From an uncultured Bacteroidia bacterium (lineage in GTDB: Bacteria; Bacteroidota; Bacteroidia; Bacteroidales; F082): a stretch of 64,000 nt of DNA. A program made the translations under genes and the position numbers. The stretch spans positions 1 to 64,000 of the forward strand of contig CACYHP010000001.1 in NCBI GenBank assembly GCA_902774295.1, given 5' to 3'. The notes beneath the pieces were generated by a model that saw only the letters and a list, made by a program, of their open reading frames with translations, had not been told where the DNA came from and did no database searches. Positions 54,824 through 62,683 of this stretch are shown here, in pieces. Every line of letters starts with the position of its first letter. Position 1 is the first letter of the stretch.

Positions 54824-55840
54824 TCAATCTTTTTTTCTGTTTTTTATCTCGTCTTCCAGTTGCTTCAGTTCTTCGGCTTCCTCTGCATCGGCTTCTTGTG
54901 CCGCAAAAGCCTTGCGCCGTTGGTCAAACTCAGCATAAACAGCTTCCACTTTATCTTCCATCTGCTTTGTAGAAACTTTACCAGCTCCCTTCAGTACAGC
55001 TTTATTTTGGAATCCCAAAAGCGAATCAACATTTCCTCGCCAATAATTAAGTGTCAAATCCTGTCTTTCCTTCACACGCAGTTCGGCTGAGTCGAGAAAC
55101 AGCACTGTAAGACGGTTTAACGTATCAATTTCATCTGAAGTAAGATAATTCTTGGCAATATAAATATCCTGCTTGCGCACCACATTGCCTTTCCACGATG
55201 TGAGCGCCATATTAGGCAAGGAGGCATCAGCACGGCTCACTATGATTTCGGCAGCAGTCTTGTTGGTTACGGCATATAACAATTTGTTCTGCGTCTCAGC
55301 AAAAAACATTTGTGTCGCCTTATCGGTTTTATCATAATCGCTGCTTAGCATCATAAGGTCGCGAATTTTCTGATAAAATCTTTTTTCACTTGCGCGAATA
55401 TCGCGTATGCGTTCGAGAAGCTCGTCAAAATAATCGGGACGCCCATCGGGATTTTTCAACCGCTCATCGTCAATCACATAGCCTTTTACAATAAATTCCT
55501 TAAGATTCTTGTTAGCCCAAATACGAAATTGCGTGCCACGCTGGCTACGTACACGAAATCCAATGGCAAGAATCATTTCTAACGAATAAAACTTGGTGCT
55601 GTATTTTTTGCCATCTGCGGCAGTTATTAAGTAATCCTTAATAACTGAATCAACACTTAACTCCTTTTCTTTCAATATATTAGCTATATGAATATTGATA
55701 TTTGGCACAGAGGTGTCAAAAAGTTCAGCCAATTGTTTTTGGTTCATCCAAACAGAACCATCTTTAGCGTATAATGTAACACTGACTTTGCCATCGTCAG
55801 TATTATAAATTATGATTCCATTCTTTTCCATAATATTCAT
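54824..55840 (-). CDS. RhuM family protein
   Basis: A 338-residue protein of the RhuM (COG3943) family: GSVWMNQKQLAELFDTSVPNINIHI, KYYSTKFYSLEMILAIGFRVRS-like block (KKYSTKFYSLEMILAIGFRV), RGTQFRIWANKNLKEFIVKGYVID, then a Fic-like/death-on-curing-like middle (ALTSWKGNVV, LTSDEIDTLNRLTVLFLDSAELR) and an acidic C-terminal helix. Its biochemical role is unknown, but it is often found inside type I restriction loci. The start ATG 55840 overlaps the hsdM stop as ATGA. Confidence 0.88.
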   Translation of the reverse strand: MNIMEKNGIIIYNTDDGKVSVTLYAKDGSVWMNQKQLAELFDTSVPNINIHIANILKEKELSVDSVIKDYLITAADGKKYSTKFYSLEMILAIGFRVRSQRGTQFRIWANKNLKEFIVKGYVIDDERLKNPDGRPDYFDELLERIRDIRASEKRFYQKIRDLMMLSSDYDKTDKATQMFFAETQNKLLYAVTNKTAAEIIVSRADASLPNMALTSWKGNVVRKQDIYIAKNYLTSDEIDTLNRLTVLFLDSAELRVKERQDLTLNYWRGNVDSLLGFQNKAVLKGAGKVSTKQMEDKVEAVYAEFDQRRKAFAAQEADAEEAEELKQLEDEIKNRKKD

Positions 55841-57360
55841 CCATTAATATTAATTTTTCCCAAATTCTCCAAAATCAATTTGTTTAATCTCTCTTCCTCT
55901 TTCAGTTGTTCCTCAAATTCAGTTTTCAATGCGGTGAAACGCTCAGCAAAGTTGAAGTCGTCTTCCTCTTCCGGCAAGCCCACATAACGGCCAGGCGTAA
56001 GCACATAGTCGAGTTCCGCTACGCGGCTAACTGGTACGGAAGCACAAAAACCGGCAATATCCTGATAGTCAGCGGATTCATCTCGCCATAAATGATAAGT
56101 ATTGGCAATCTCTTGAATGTCCTCCTCCGAAAGCTCTCGTGTGCGGCGGTTGATGAGATGGCCTTTGTTGCGCGCATCAATGAAAAGGATTTCTCCGGCT
56201 CGTTTTGTGCGGTTACGTGTCACAAACCACAGGCAAGCGGGAATTTGCGTGTTCAAAAACAGTTTGGCAGGCAAATTAACTATGCAGGCAATCATTCCTT
56301 TGTCAATCAACGCCTTGCGGATGTCTCCCTCGCCGCCTGTTTTGGATGTCAACGAACCTTTGGCCAACACGAAACCTGCCTGTCCAGATGGCGCTAAATG
56401 GTATATGAAATGTTGAATCCAAGCGAAGTTGGCATTGCCTGCAGGCGGCACTCCATACTGCCAACGTGCATCGTTGCGGAGTTGGTCGCCACTCCAGTCG
56501 CTGTCGTTAAACGGCGGATTTGCTATCACAAAATCAGCCTTTACATCACGGTGCGCATCGTTGAGGAAAGAACCTTCAGTGTTCCATTTTACCTGAGAAG
56601 CATCAATACCACGAATGGCAAGGTTCATCTTACAAAGCCGCCATGTGGTCTGGTTGCTTTCCTGTCCATAGATGGAGATGTTTTCAATCCGTCCCTGATG
56701 TTCTTTCACAAACTTCTCGCTCTGCACAAACATACCGCCTGAACCGCAACAAGGATCGAGCACACGACCTTTATATGGCTCCAACATATTAACCAATAAT
56801 TCCACGACACTGCGCGGCGTGTAGAATTGTCCTCCCTTCTTGCCTTCCGCCAAGGCGAACTCACCAAGAAAATACTCGAACACATGGCCTAACAAATCTG
56901 CGCTTTTGGTGCTGGTATTTTGCAAAGTGGAGTTTCCTATCAGGTCAATCAATTCACCCAAACTCGTCGGGTCAAGTTCCGATCTGGAAAATACCTTTGG
57001 TAAAATGCCTTTCAGTGTTTTGTTTTCATGCTCAATAGCATCCATTGCATCATCAATGTACTTTCCAATAAGTGGATTCTTAGCAACCGAAACCAGATAC
57101 GACCAACGGGCATTGGCTGGCACATAGAACACGTTTTCTGCCATATATTCCTCACGGTCTTCAGGATCGGCTCCATCAGCTTGCTGCTTCACCAACTCAT
57201 TATACAAACTTTCAAATGAGATGGATATGTATCTCAAAAAGATGAGTCCCAGCACAACATCTTTATATTTAGCAGCATCAATATTCTTACGTAATTTGTC
57301 GGCAGCCTTCCAAAGTTGCTTTTCCAATGGTTCTTCCTGTATTTCCTTTACTTTTGCCAT
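55837..57360 (-). CDS. hsdM: Type I restriction enzyme M subunit (N6-adenine methylase)
   Basis: A 507-residue methylase subunit. Seen: an N-terminal HsdM helical domain (EKQLWKAADKLRKNIDAAKYKDVVLGLIFLRY), FYTPRSVVELLVNMLEPYKGRVLDPCCGSGGMF (SAM-binding motif I), and the catalytic motif IV NPPFNDSDW. It methylates adenine in the site set by HsdS, protecting host DNA. First gene of the locus, behind its own promoter, followed by rhuM in overlap. Confidence 0.95.
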   Translation of the reverse strand: MAKVKEIQEEPLEKQLWKAADKLRKNIDAAKYKDVVLGLIFLRYISISFESLYNELVKQQADGADPEDREEYMAENVFYVPANARWSYLVSVAKNPLIGKYIDDAMDAIEHENKTLKGILPKVFSRSELDPTSLGELIDLIGNSTLQNTSTKSADLLGHVFEYFLGEFALAEGKKGGQFYTPRSVVELLVNMLEPYKGRVLDPCCGSGGMFVQSEKFVKEHQGRIENISIYGQESNQTTWRLCKMNLAIRGIDASQVKWNTEGSFLNDAHRDVKADFVIANPPFNDSDWSGDQLRNDARWQYGVPPAGNANFAWIQHFIYHLAPSGQAGFVLAKGSLTSKTGGEGDIRKALIDKGMIACIVNLPAKLFLNTQIPACLWFVTRNRTKRAGEILFIDARNKGHLINRRTRELSEEDIQEIANTYHLWRDESADYQDIAGFCASVPVSRVAELDYVLTPGRYVGLPEEEDDFNFAERFTALKTEFEEQLKEEERLNKLILENLGKINING

Positions 57361-57381
57361 TTTAAAAATCTTTTATGATGC

Positions 57382-57389
57382 AAATATAA
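57382..57389 (-). promoter_or_regulatory. -7 box of the type I restriction operon
   Basis: The minus strand reads TATATTTG, 21 bp before the hsdM ATG. The -33 is unclear. All genes down to hsdR, and perhaps msrA, have gaps or overlaps small enough to be one transcript. Confidence 0.55.
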
Positions 57390-57429
57390 TAATTTTTCCT
57401 AAGTTTAACACCTTCTTAAATAAATAATT

Positions 57430-57461
57430 AAAAATGCCGCGGATAACTCCACGGCATTTTT
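57430..57461 (-). terminator. Terminator after the EF-hand gene
   Basis: AAAAATGCCG-C-GG (57430-57442) pairs with CC-A-CGGCATTTTT (57449-57461), one mismatch, loop of six bases. It ends the minus-strand EF-hand operon ahead of the hsdM promoter. Confidence 0.78.
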
Positions 57462-57485
57462 CTTTTAATCTATTAAGCTATTAAA

Positions 57486-59687
57486 CTATTCCGCCGGTGT
57501 CTCAGCCGGAGCCTCAACCACCTCTTCCACCTCAGCTTTCTGGCAGCAGCTCTTGAATGGCCTCATGTCCTTCGGCAAGATGAAATAAACCGCCACACAG
57601 AGGCAGATGATGAGGAATAACCATCTCAGCATCCTCTTCCACCATGGAGCTCTTGTTGTGAACGGGTCTTTCGTCTTAACAATCGGATACTTGGCAATGC
57701 CTGTCAATGTGGCACCAAACTTGGTGTTCACAAGGATTCTCTGGTTCAATGCCCAGCCGTTGGCATTCAAAACAGGCGCGAGGTTACGTTTGCGTAACTT
57801 CAGCCATGCCATAATCATAGCAGGACCTGAGATTATTAAGATGATTGCTGCGAACATTATCACCCAGTGATACCAGTGAAGTCCGAGCCATGCGAATAAT
57901 CCGCCGATAGCAGATGCCACCAAGCCTAAAGCTAAGCCTATAGCAGCGAAGATACCAGCGAACTTGGCGATGTCGAACGGTGGCTTCACCTCTGCTTTCT
58001 GACCGTCGGCAGGAAGGTTAGCGTTGTCAATCTTCGAGTTGGCATCAGCCATCACCTTGGCGTCTTTCTCAGCGGCACGTTTGTTGATCATGTCTTCAAC
58101 CGACCTTGCCATCTTGCGGTAAGGCGACCAGAATGCCTGACGGATGCTGATAGGGTTCTCTATGATCTTGGTCACTGTGGCGTTCCAGCCGAGACCGTCT
58201 CTATCATAGAACACAGCGTGTTTGCCAACCATGATAGCACCGACGTCGCCGTCAGTAACCACAGCTGCGATTGTCATGCTACCCGGCTTGCTCTTGCAGG
58301 TGCAGTCGCAATACAAAATGTACATATTGCTCAACGGAGCCATAGTGCCTTGTGCGCCCATGTCGTTCACCTTGACGCAGAGGTCGCAGGCGCGCTCGTC
58401 GATATACAGCGTTCCGGCTTGGAAGATAGCTCTCTTCTCAGGTGAATAGAAATCGCTGAATGTCACGAAGTTGGTCAGCAAGGTGTAGAAGTCTCTGTAG
58501 AGATGCAGCAGCTTATCGACCTGGTCGATGGCGTTCGACTTGGCTTCAAGAGCCTTATCCTGTGCGATGAGGTCGAGCAAGGCGTCTTTCTTGTTCTCTT
58601 CGAGTATGGTCTTTGCTGTGTCGTAGCCCAGACCTTCGACGGCGGCACCTGCCTTGGCACCCATCCAAGCGTTGTATGCGTTGAATTTAGCCATTATGCC
58701 GGCCCATTGTTCCTCGGTGAGGTATTCTGCTTTTTTGAATTCTTTGTCGATTACAAGAGCCTTTAACGCAGCCATAGCGCCAGCCCATGCCGGGTTGACT
58801 TCCTTACCCAATGGCAGTTTATGCTCAGCGTTGACGCGTGCCAACGGATATGTGGCGATCTCGTCAGTGCTTGCAGCGAGGTTGTTACCGCTGATTTCAC
58901 CGATCTTTGCTGACGAAACGTCCAAAACTGCTGCGCTGTCGGTGTTGAACGAAGCGAGTTTGCAGCGCATGAAGAAGTCGTCGATCTTGTCTTTCACTGC
59001 CATGCATGCTGCCAATGCCGCCGCTGTGTCGTCGCCGTATGGGAAAATGTTGTCTTTGTCAGCGTCGCCAGCCTCTTTCCATGCCTTGAAGTCTGCCAAA
59101 GCGGTGTAGAAAGCCTCTATCTTGTCGGTGTCGATGCCTGGGTCGCCGCTTCTGTCGGTGACGCTGCCCATGCAGTCGATAACGGTCTTGATCAATGCCT
59201 TCACAGCCTCGTCGTCAGCTGAGTTCTCAGTGATGATGCCGTCGCCGTTGAAACGTGTCTTGGCGAAGATTGCGATGCTGTCGGAGACGTCGGCTACCGA
59301 GATCTCGTTCTTTTCAAGTCCAAGATTCTCAAGGATTTGCTTCGAGGTCTCAAGCAGATGCGCGCCTTCTTCGTCGTTGGTGTTAAACGCAGAGAACGGG
59401 ATGAAAGCTTCGCGTTTCAATAGTAATTCCGGGTCGTTGATGACCTTTGTGAGCCACTTCGATGCTGCCACGATCTCCTCGATGTGGATCTTGCCGTCAC
59501 CGTTGGTGTCGAGCATCGTCATGGTCTTTTCATCAATTTCCAATCCTTTCAGCGGGCAGCTCAATGCCGTCCAGAGTTTTCTGTCAAGCTCATCCAAATG
59601 CAGGATGTCCTGTCCCGACTCGATGTTCACTCTCGTGACACCGCCGACGGTCGAAAACTTCCAATCGTAATTGCCATTTGATTTCAT
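57486..59687 (-). CDS. Unrecognised EF-hand membrane protein
   Basis: A 733-residue protein I do not recognise. Seen: one clear EF-hand loop DTNGDGKIHIEE (60-71), two degenerate ones (FNGDGIITEN near 145, DADKDNIFPYGDD near 210), a long alanine-rich helical middle, a cysteine cluster (CDLC, then YCDCTC around 433-465), three or more hydrophobic helices in the C-terminal quarter, and an acidic tail EVEEVVEAPAETPAE. There is no signal peptide, so the N-terminal part is probably cytoplasmic. It begins 2 bp after the phosphoesterase stop and is the last gene of that operon. Calcium-regulated membrane function is an inference from the EF-hand. Confidence 0.75.
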   Translation of the reverse strand: MKSNGNYDWKFSTVGGVTRVNIESGQDILHLDELDRKLWTALSCPLKGLEIDEKTMTMLDTNGDGKIHIEEIVAASKWLTKVINDPELLLKREAFIPFSAFNTNDEEGAHLLETSKQILENLGLEKNEISVADVSDSIAIFAKTRFNGDGIITENSADDEAVKALIKTVIDCMGSVTDRSGDPGIDTDKIEAFYTALADFKAWKEAGDADKDNIFPYGDDTAAALAACMAVKDKIDDFFMRCKLASFNTDSAAVLDVSSAKIGEISGNNLAASTDEIATYPLARVNAEHKLPLGKEVNPAWAGAMAALKALVIDKEFKKAEYLTEEQWAGIMAKFNAYNAWMGAKAGAAVEGLGYDTAKTILEENKKDALLDLIAQDKALEAKSNAIDQVDKLLHLYRDFYTLLTNFVTFSDFYSPEKRAIFQAGTLYIDERACDLCVKVNDMGAQGTMAPLSNMYILYCDCTCKSKPGSMTIAAVVTDGDVGAIMVGKHAVFYDRDGLGWNATVTKIIENPISIRQAFWSPYRKMARSVEDMINKRAAEKDAKVMADANSKIDNANLPADGQKAEVKPPFDIAKFAGIFAAIGLALGLVASAIGGLFAWLGLHWYHWVIMFAAIILIISGPAMIMAWLKLRKRNLAPVLNANGWALNQRILVNTKFGATLTGIAKYPIVKTKDPFTTRAPWWKRMLRWLFLIICLCVAVYFILPKDMRPFKSCCQKAEVEEVVEAPAETPAE

Positions 59688-59689
59688 AA

Positions 59690-60589
59690 CTAATTAACTT
59701 TTACAAATTCATAATTTATATAATTTCCCACATTTAAAATCGTGTAATATGCATCAAGAGCAGAATCTTTCAACGCGCCTAATCTCAAATATCCCACATC
59801 TTTAAATATCCTGCAGTCTTTATGGTGAGAATGCCCTTGCAACACAACATTTACATTATATCTGTCAAACAAATCCGCCAGATCGTAGGTCTCCTCCATG
59901 CTGAAACTGCTGGTTGTCCCGTTCACGTTGTTCGTCCTGAAGAAATGTGTATGTGTAAACACTATGATATTCCTATATCCTTGATTATGTTTGCTTTCCA
60001 GCAGATTTTCAAGCCAATCTCTCTGATCCACCCCTAAGGTGCCGCTCCCCGACTCAAGGGCGATAAACAGATCTTTAAAGCCCCCAACTGTCTGAACCTC
60101 AAACCAATATGTCGATGCGCCGAATCGCGTATAAAACTCGTCCCATTGTCCGAAATACAGGTCATGGTTGCCCACGGTATAATAAATCTTACGCCCAGTG
60201 TCGGTAACAGGCTTCACATGCTCGCAAAACTTGCCGAAACCGTTCTTTCCGTTAATCAAATCGCCGAGACACAACGTGAATGGTGCCGCTGTCGTATCTG
60301 CCAGATAATCAGCCACATACTCGTCAAGATTATGTGTCGAGCCGTCCACATGCACGTCGCTCATCGCATACACAAGATAGGTGTTAGGCATCCCTGTAAT
60401 CACGTCGTAGCCATGCTGGTTGTTATACGTCATCGACTGTGCAAACCGCTCGTTTGGCGACTCGTCAAATGTCGCGAAAATACCAAGCAAATCACGTTTT
60501 GAACATGATGTCAACGCCACTACTAGTCCGAAAACCGCTGTCATTCCGAGCGCAGCGAGGAATCTCATTGTATTTTTACGTTTTCTCAT
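59690..60589 (-). CDS. Calcineurin-like metallophosphoesterase lipoprotein
   Basis: A 299-residue lipoprotein (LTSC, Cys near 29). Seen: metallophosphoesterase motifs AMSDVHVDG, CLGDLINGK, TVGNHD, IVFTHTHFF and LQGHSHHKD, supplying the two-metal site. Substrate unknown. ATG 60589 overlaps the stop of the upstream gene as ATGA. Odd: the signal peptide segment RFLAALGMTAVFG is encoded by a dispersed repeat (60540-60568), so the repeat has become part of a working signal sequence. Confidence 0.88.
   Translation of the reverse strand: MRKRKNTMRFLAALGMTAVFGLVVALTSCSKRDLLGIFATFDESPNERFAQSMTYNNQHGYDVITGMPNTYLVYAMSDVHVDGSTHNLDEYVADYLADTTAAPFTLCLGDLINGKNGFGKFCEHVKPVTDTGRKIYYTVGNHDLYFGQWDEFYTRFGASTYWFEVQTVGGFKDLFIALESGSGTLGVDQRDWLENLLESKHNQGYRNIIVFTHTHFFRTNNVNGTTSSFSMEETYDLADLFDRYNVNVVLQGHSHHKDCRIFKDVGYLRLGALKDSALDAYYTILNVGNYINYEFVKVN
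60540..60568. repeat. Dispersed repeat forming a signal-peptide coding segment
   Basis: GTCATTCCGAGCGCAGCGAG continues to GAATCTCAT. A variant of the interspersed repeat, in frame inside the phosphoesterase lipoprotein gene. Confidence 0.75.
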
Positions 60590-61305
60590 AATCTATAAGT
60601 TATCCCTATTCTCAGCACCGCCTCATAGAACTTCACCGCCCCATGAAACATCCCTGCCGGCTTCATCGTGCCTTCCGCCACCGCGCTCCACCGTTCTTTA
60701 AAATCCCATCTCCCGCCGAGGCTGAACAACGGCGACCACATCCTCTCGTATTCAAACTCATTGAAATTGGCACCTGCCAGATAGATATCCCACGGGTTGT
60801 CGAAACCCATAACGCTGATTCTCAACTTATACAAAAAGTTAAACGCCTCCGTGAGCGTGAACTCCACCGCATCCCAGTCACGGTTGAAACCGTCGATAAC
60901 CTTCGTGAACAAGCCCAGCTGCACGTCGAAATGACGCATCTTGAAGCCCATGCTCGCCGAATAAACATATTCGTAAACTTTATAACTTACGAAAAACCTC
61001 GAATGCAACGACACGTCGATGTACCCGAAGCCGTTGCGGCACAACTCGATATTGGGCCTCACACTCAAACCCACCGAATACACATCCGGCGTAAGTGCCT
61101 CCAAATTAAGGTAAAAATCGTTGTTGTCGACATGCAGAACTCCTTTCAAATCAACGCCTTCATACCATCTGTAGGTGTTGTTATACCCAACGAGCCCCTG
61201 TGCCGCCACATCAGCGGAGAGAGCGTGCTTCCGAGACTCCTGAGCGCTCAGTACCGCCACCGAAAACAGGCAAATCATCAAGAAAAACAGTCGTTTTTTA
61301 ACCAT
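60586..61305 (-). CDS. Predicted outer-membrane beta-barrel protein of unknown family
   Basis: A 239-residue secreted protein (signal MVKKRLFFLMICLFSVAVLSA). After cleavage nearly the whole length alternates aromatic and polar residues in strands of 8-11 (for example DVQLGLFTKVID, KLRISVMGF, AVLRIGITYRL), ending in an aromatic-containing strand, as in outer-membrane beta-barrels. No family recognised. First gene of the operon with the phosphoesterase lipoprotein and the EF-hand protein; divergent from apt. A TAAATTTG -7 box lies on the minus strand at 61332-61339. Confidence 0.75.
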   Translation of the reverse strand: MVKKRLFFLMICLFSVAVLSAQESRKHALSADVAAQGLVGYNNTYRWYEGVDLKGVLHVDNNDFYLNLEALTPDVYSVGLSVRPNIELCRNGFGYIDVSLHSRFFVSYKVYEYVYSASMGFKMRHFDVQLGLFTKVIDGFNRDWDAVEFTLTEAFNFLYKLRISVMGFDNPWDIYLAGANFNEFEYERMWSPLFSLGGRWDFKERWSAVAEGTMKPAGMFHGAVKFYEAVLRIGITYRL

Positions 61306-61331
61306 AATTCGCCAAACAATTATTCTCCTCG

Positions 61332-61384
61332 CAAATTTATAAAAAAAACTATCTTATTTCACATTAAATTTTTTAGTATTTTTG
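61332..61384. promoter_or_regulatory. Divergent promoters of the OMP operon and apt
   Basis: Minus-strand TAAATTTG (61332-61339) serves the outer-membrane protein operon. Plus-strand TATTTTTG (61377-61384) lies 19 bp before the apt ATG. Confidence 0.55.
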
Positions 61385-61402
61385 CTTGCTAAATTTTTGC
61401 GT

Positions 61403-61927
61403 ATGAAAACCATCAAAGATTATATTCGCACTGTGCCAGATTTCCCTATAAAAGGGATACAGTTTCGCGATATCACCACGCTGGTAGGCGACGCCGAAGG
61501 CTTGAGGCTCGCCATCAGCACTATGTGCGACATGGAGAAAGACCTCGACTTCGACATCATCGCCGGTGCCGAGTCGCGTGGCTTCATCTTCGCGGCGCCG
61601 ATGGCTTACAACATGCATAAGCCTTTGGTGCTCGTTCGTAAGAAAGGCAAGCTGCCAGGCCAGACCATATCGCAAAAATATCATCTTGAATATGGCGACG
61701 CCGAGATGGAGATCCTTGCCAACAGCATAAAACCGGGCACACGTGTCCTCATCGTCGACGACCTCCTGGCATCAGGCGGCTCCGTCGAATGCATCATCAA
61801 GCTGGTGGAAAAACTCGGCGGCGTGGTGGCAGGCGTATGTGTCCTCGTGGAACTCGTCGACCTCAAAGGACGCCAGCGTATCAAAGGTTACCGCCTCGAC
61901 AGCGCCGTGACTTACGAAGGTGAATAA
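61403..61927 (+). CDS. apt: Adenine phosphoribosyltransferase
   Basis: A 174-residue cytoplasmic purine-salvage enzyme making AMP from adenine and PRPP. Seen: DFPIKGIQFRDITTLVGD, GAESRGFIFAAPMAYNM, VLVRKKGKLPGQT, the PRPP loop RVLIVDDLLASGGSVE, and VCVLVELVDLKGRQRI. The start is ATG 61403, after the -7 box; an in-frame codon seven codons upstream overlaps the promoter. Confidence 0.97.
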   Translation: MKTIKDYIRTVPDFPIKGIQFRDITTLVGDAEGLRLAISTMCDMEKDLDFDIIAGAESRGFIFAAPMAYNMHKPLVLVRKKGKLPGQTISQKYHLEYGDAEMEILANSIKPGTRVLIVDDLLASGGSVECIIKLVEKLGGVVAGVCVLVELVDLKGRQRIKGYRLDSAVTYEGE

Positions 61928-61942
61928 TCATAATTTCTGACT

Positions 61943-62674
61943 ATGTACGCGCTTTTTAAGAAAGAGATAAACAACTTCCTAAGCTCCCTCATCGGGATAA
62001 TGGTGGTGGTGGTGTTCCTCCTCATCACCGGACTCTTCCTGTGGGTGTTTCACAGCGATTTTAACATCATGTCGTATGGCTACGCAAGCCTCGACAGCCT
62101 CTTCATCATCGCTCCGTGGGTGTTTCTCTTCCTCGTGCCTGCCGTCACCATGCGTTTCTTCGCCGAAGAACGACGCACCGGCACCATCGAGATGCTGCTT
62201 ACCAAGCCTCTCTCCGACTGGCAGATAGTGGGCGCCAAATACCTCGCCGGAGTAGCCCTAGTATTACTCGCACTCATCCCCACACTCATCTATTACATCT
62301 CCGTCTCACACCTCGCAATGCCTGTCGGCAACGTTGACCACGGCGGCATCTGGGGCTCATACATCGGACTGTTTTTCCTCAGCGCCGCATTCGTCTCAAT
62401 AGGCGTCTTCTGCAGCTCTGTGACTAATAATCAGATACTTGCGTTCATCCTCTCGGTGTTCCTCTGCGGATTCCTATACATCGGATTTGAATTCATCTAC
62501 TCGCTCTCCCTCTTCGGGAAAATAGATTTGTTTATACAACAATTGGGCATGGCGGCGCACTACAGCTCGATGAGCCGCGGCGTCATCGACACCCGTGATT
62601 TGATATATTTTCTTAGCGTTATAGTGTTGTTCTTAAGCCTGACAAAACTCACTTTGTCAAGCAGAAAATGGTAG
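61943..62674 (+). CDS. gldF: Gliding-motility-type ABC transporter permease GldF
   Basis: A 243-residue ABC-2 type permease with about six membrane helices. Seen: MYALFKKEINNFLSSLIGIMVVVVF, FFAEERRTGTIEMLLTKPLSDWQIVGAKYLAG, and VFCSSVTNNQILAFILSVF, typical of GldF. GldF with GldG and the ATPase GldA forms an ABC transporter found with type IX secretion genes in many Bacteroidota; the cargo is unknown. No gldA ATPase is seen in this window. GldG follows 9 bp downstream. Confidence 0.92.
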   Translation: MYALFKKEINNFLSSLIGIMVVVVFLLITGLFLWVFHSDFNIMSYGYASLDSLFIIAPWVFLFLVPAVTMRFFAEERRTGTIEMLLTKPLSDWQIVGAKYLAGVALVLLALIPTLIYYISVSHLAMPVGNVDHGGIWGSYIGLFFLSAAFVSIGVFCSSVTNNQILAFILSVFLCGFLYIGFEFIYSLSLFGKIDLFIQQLGMAAHYSSMSRGVIDTRDLIYFLSVIVLFLSLTKLTLSSRKW

Positions 62675-62683
62675 GAGGGTGTA

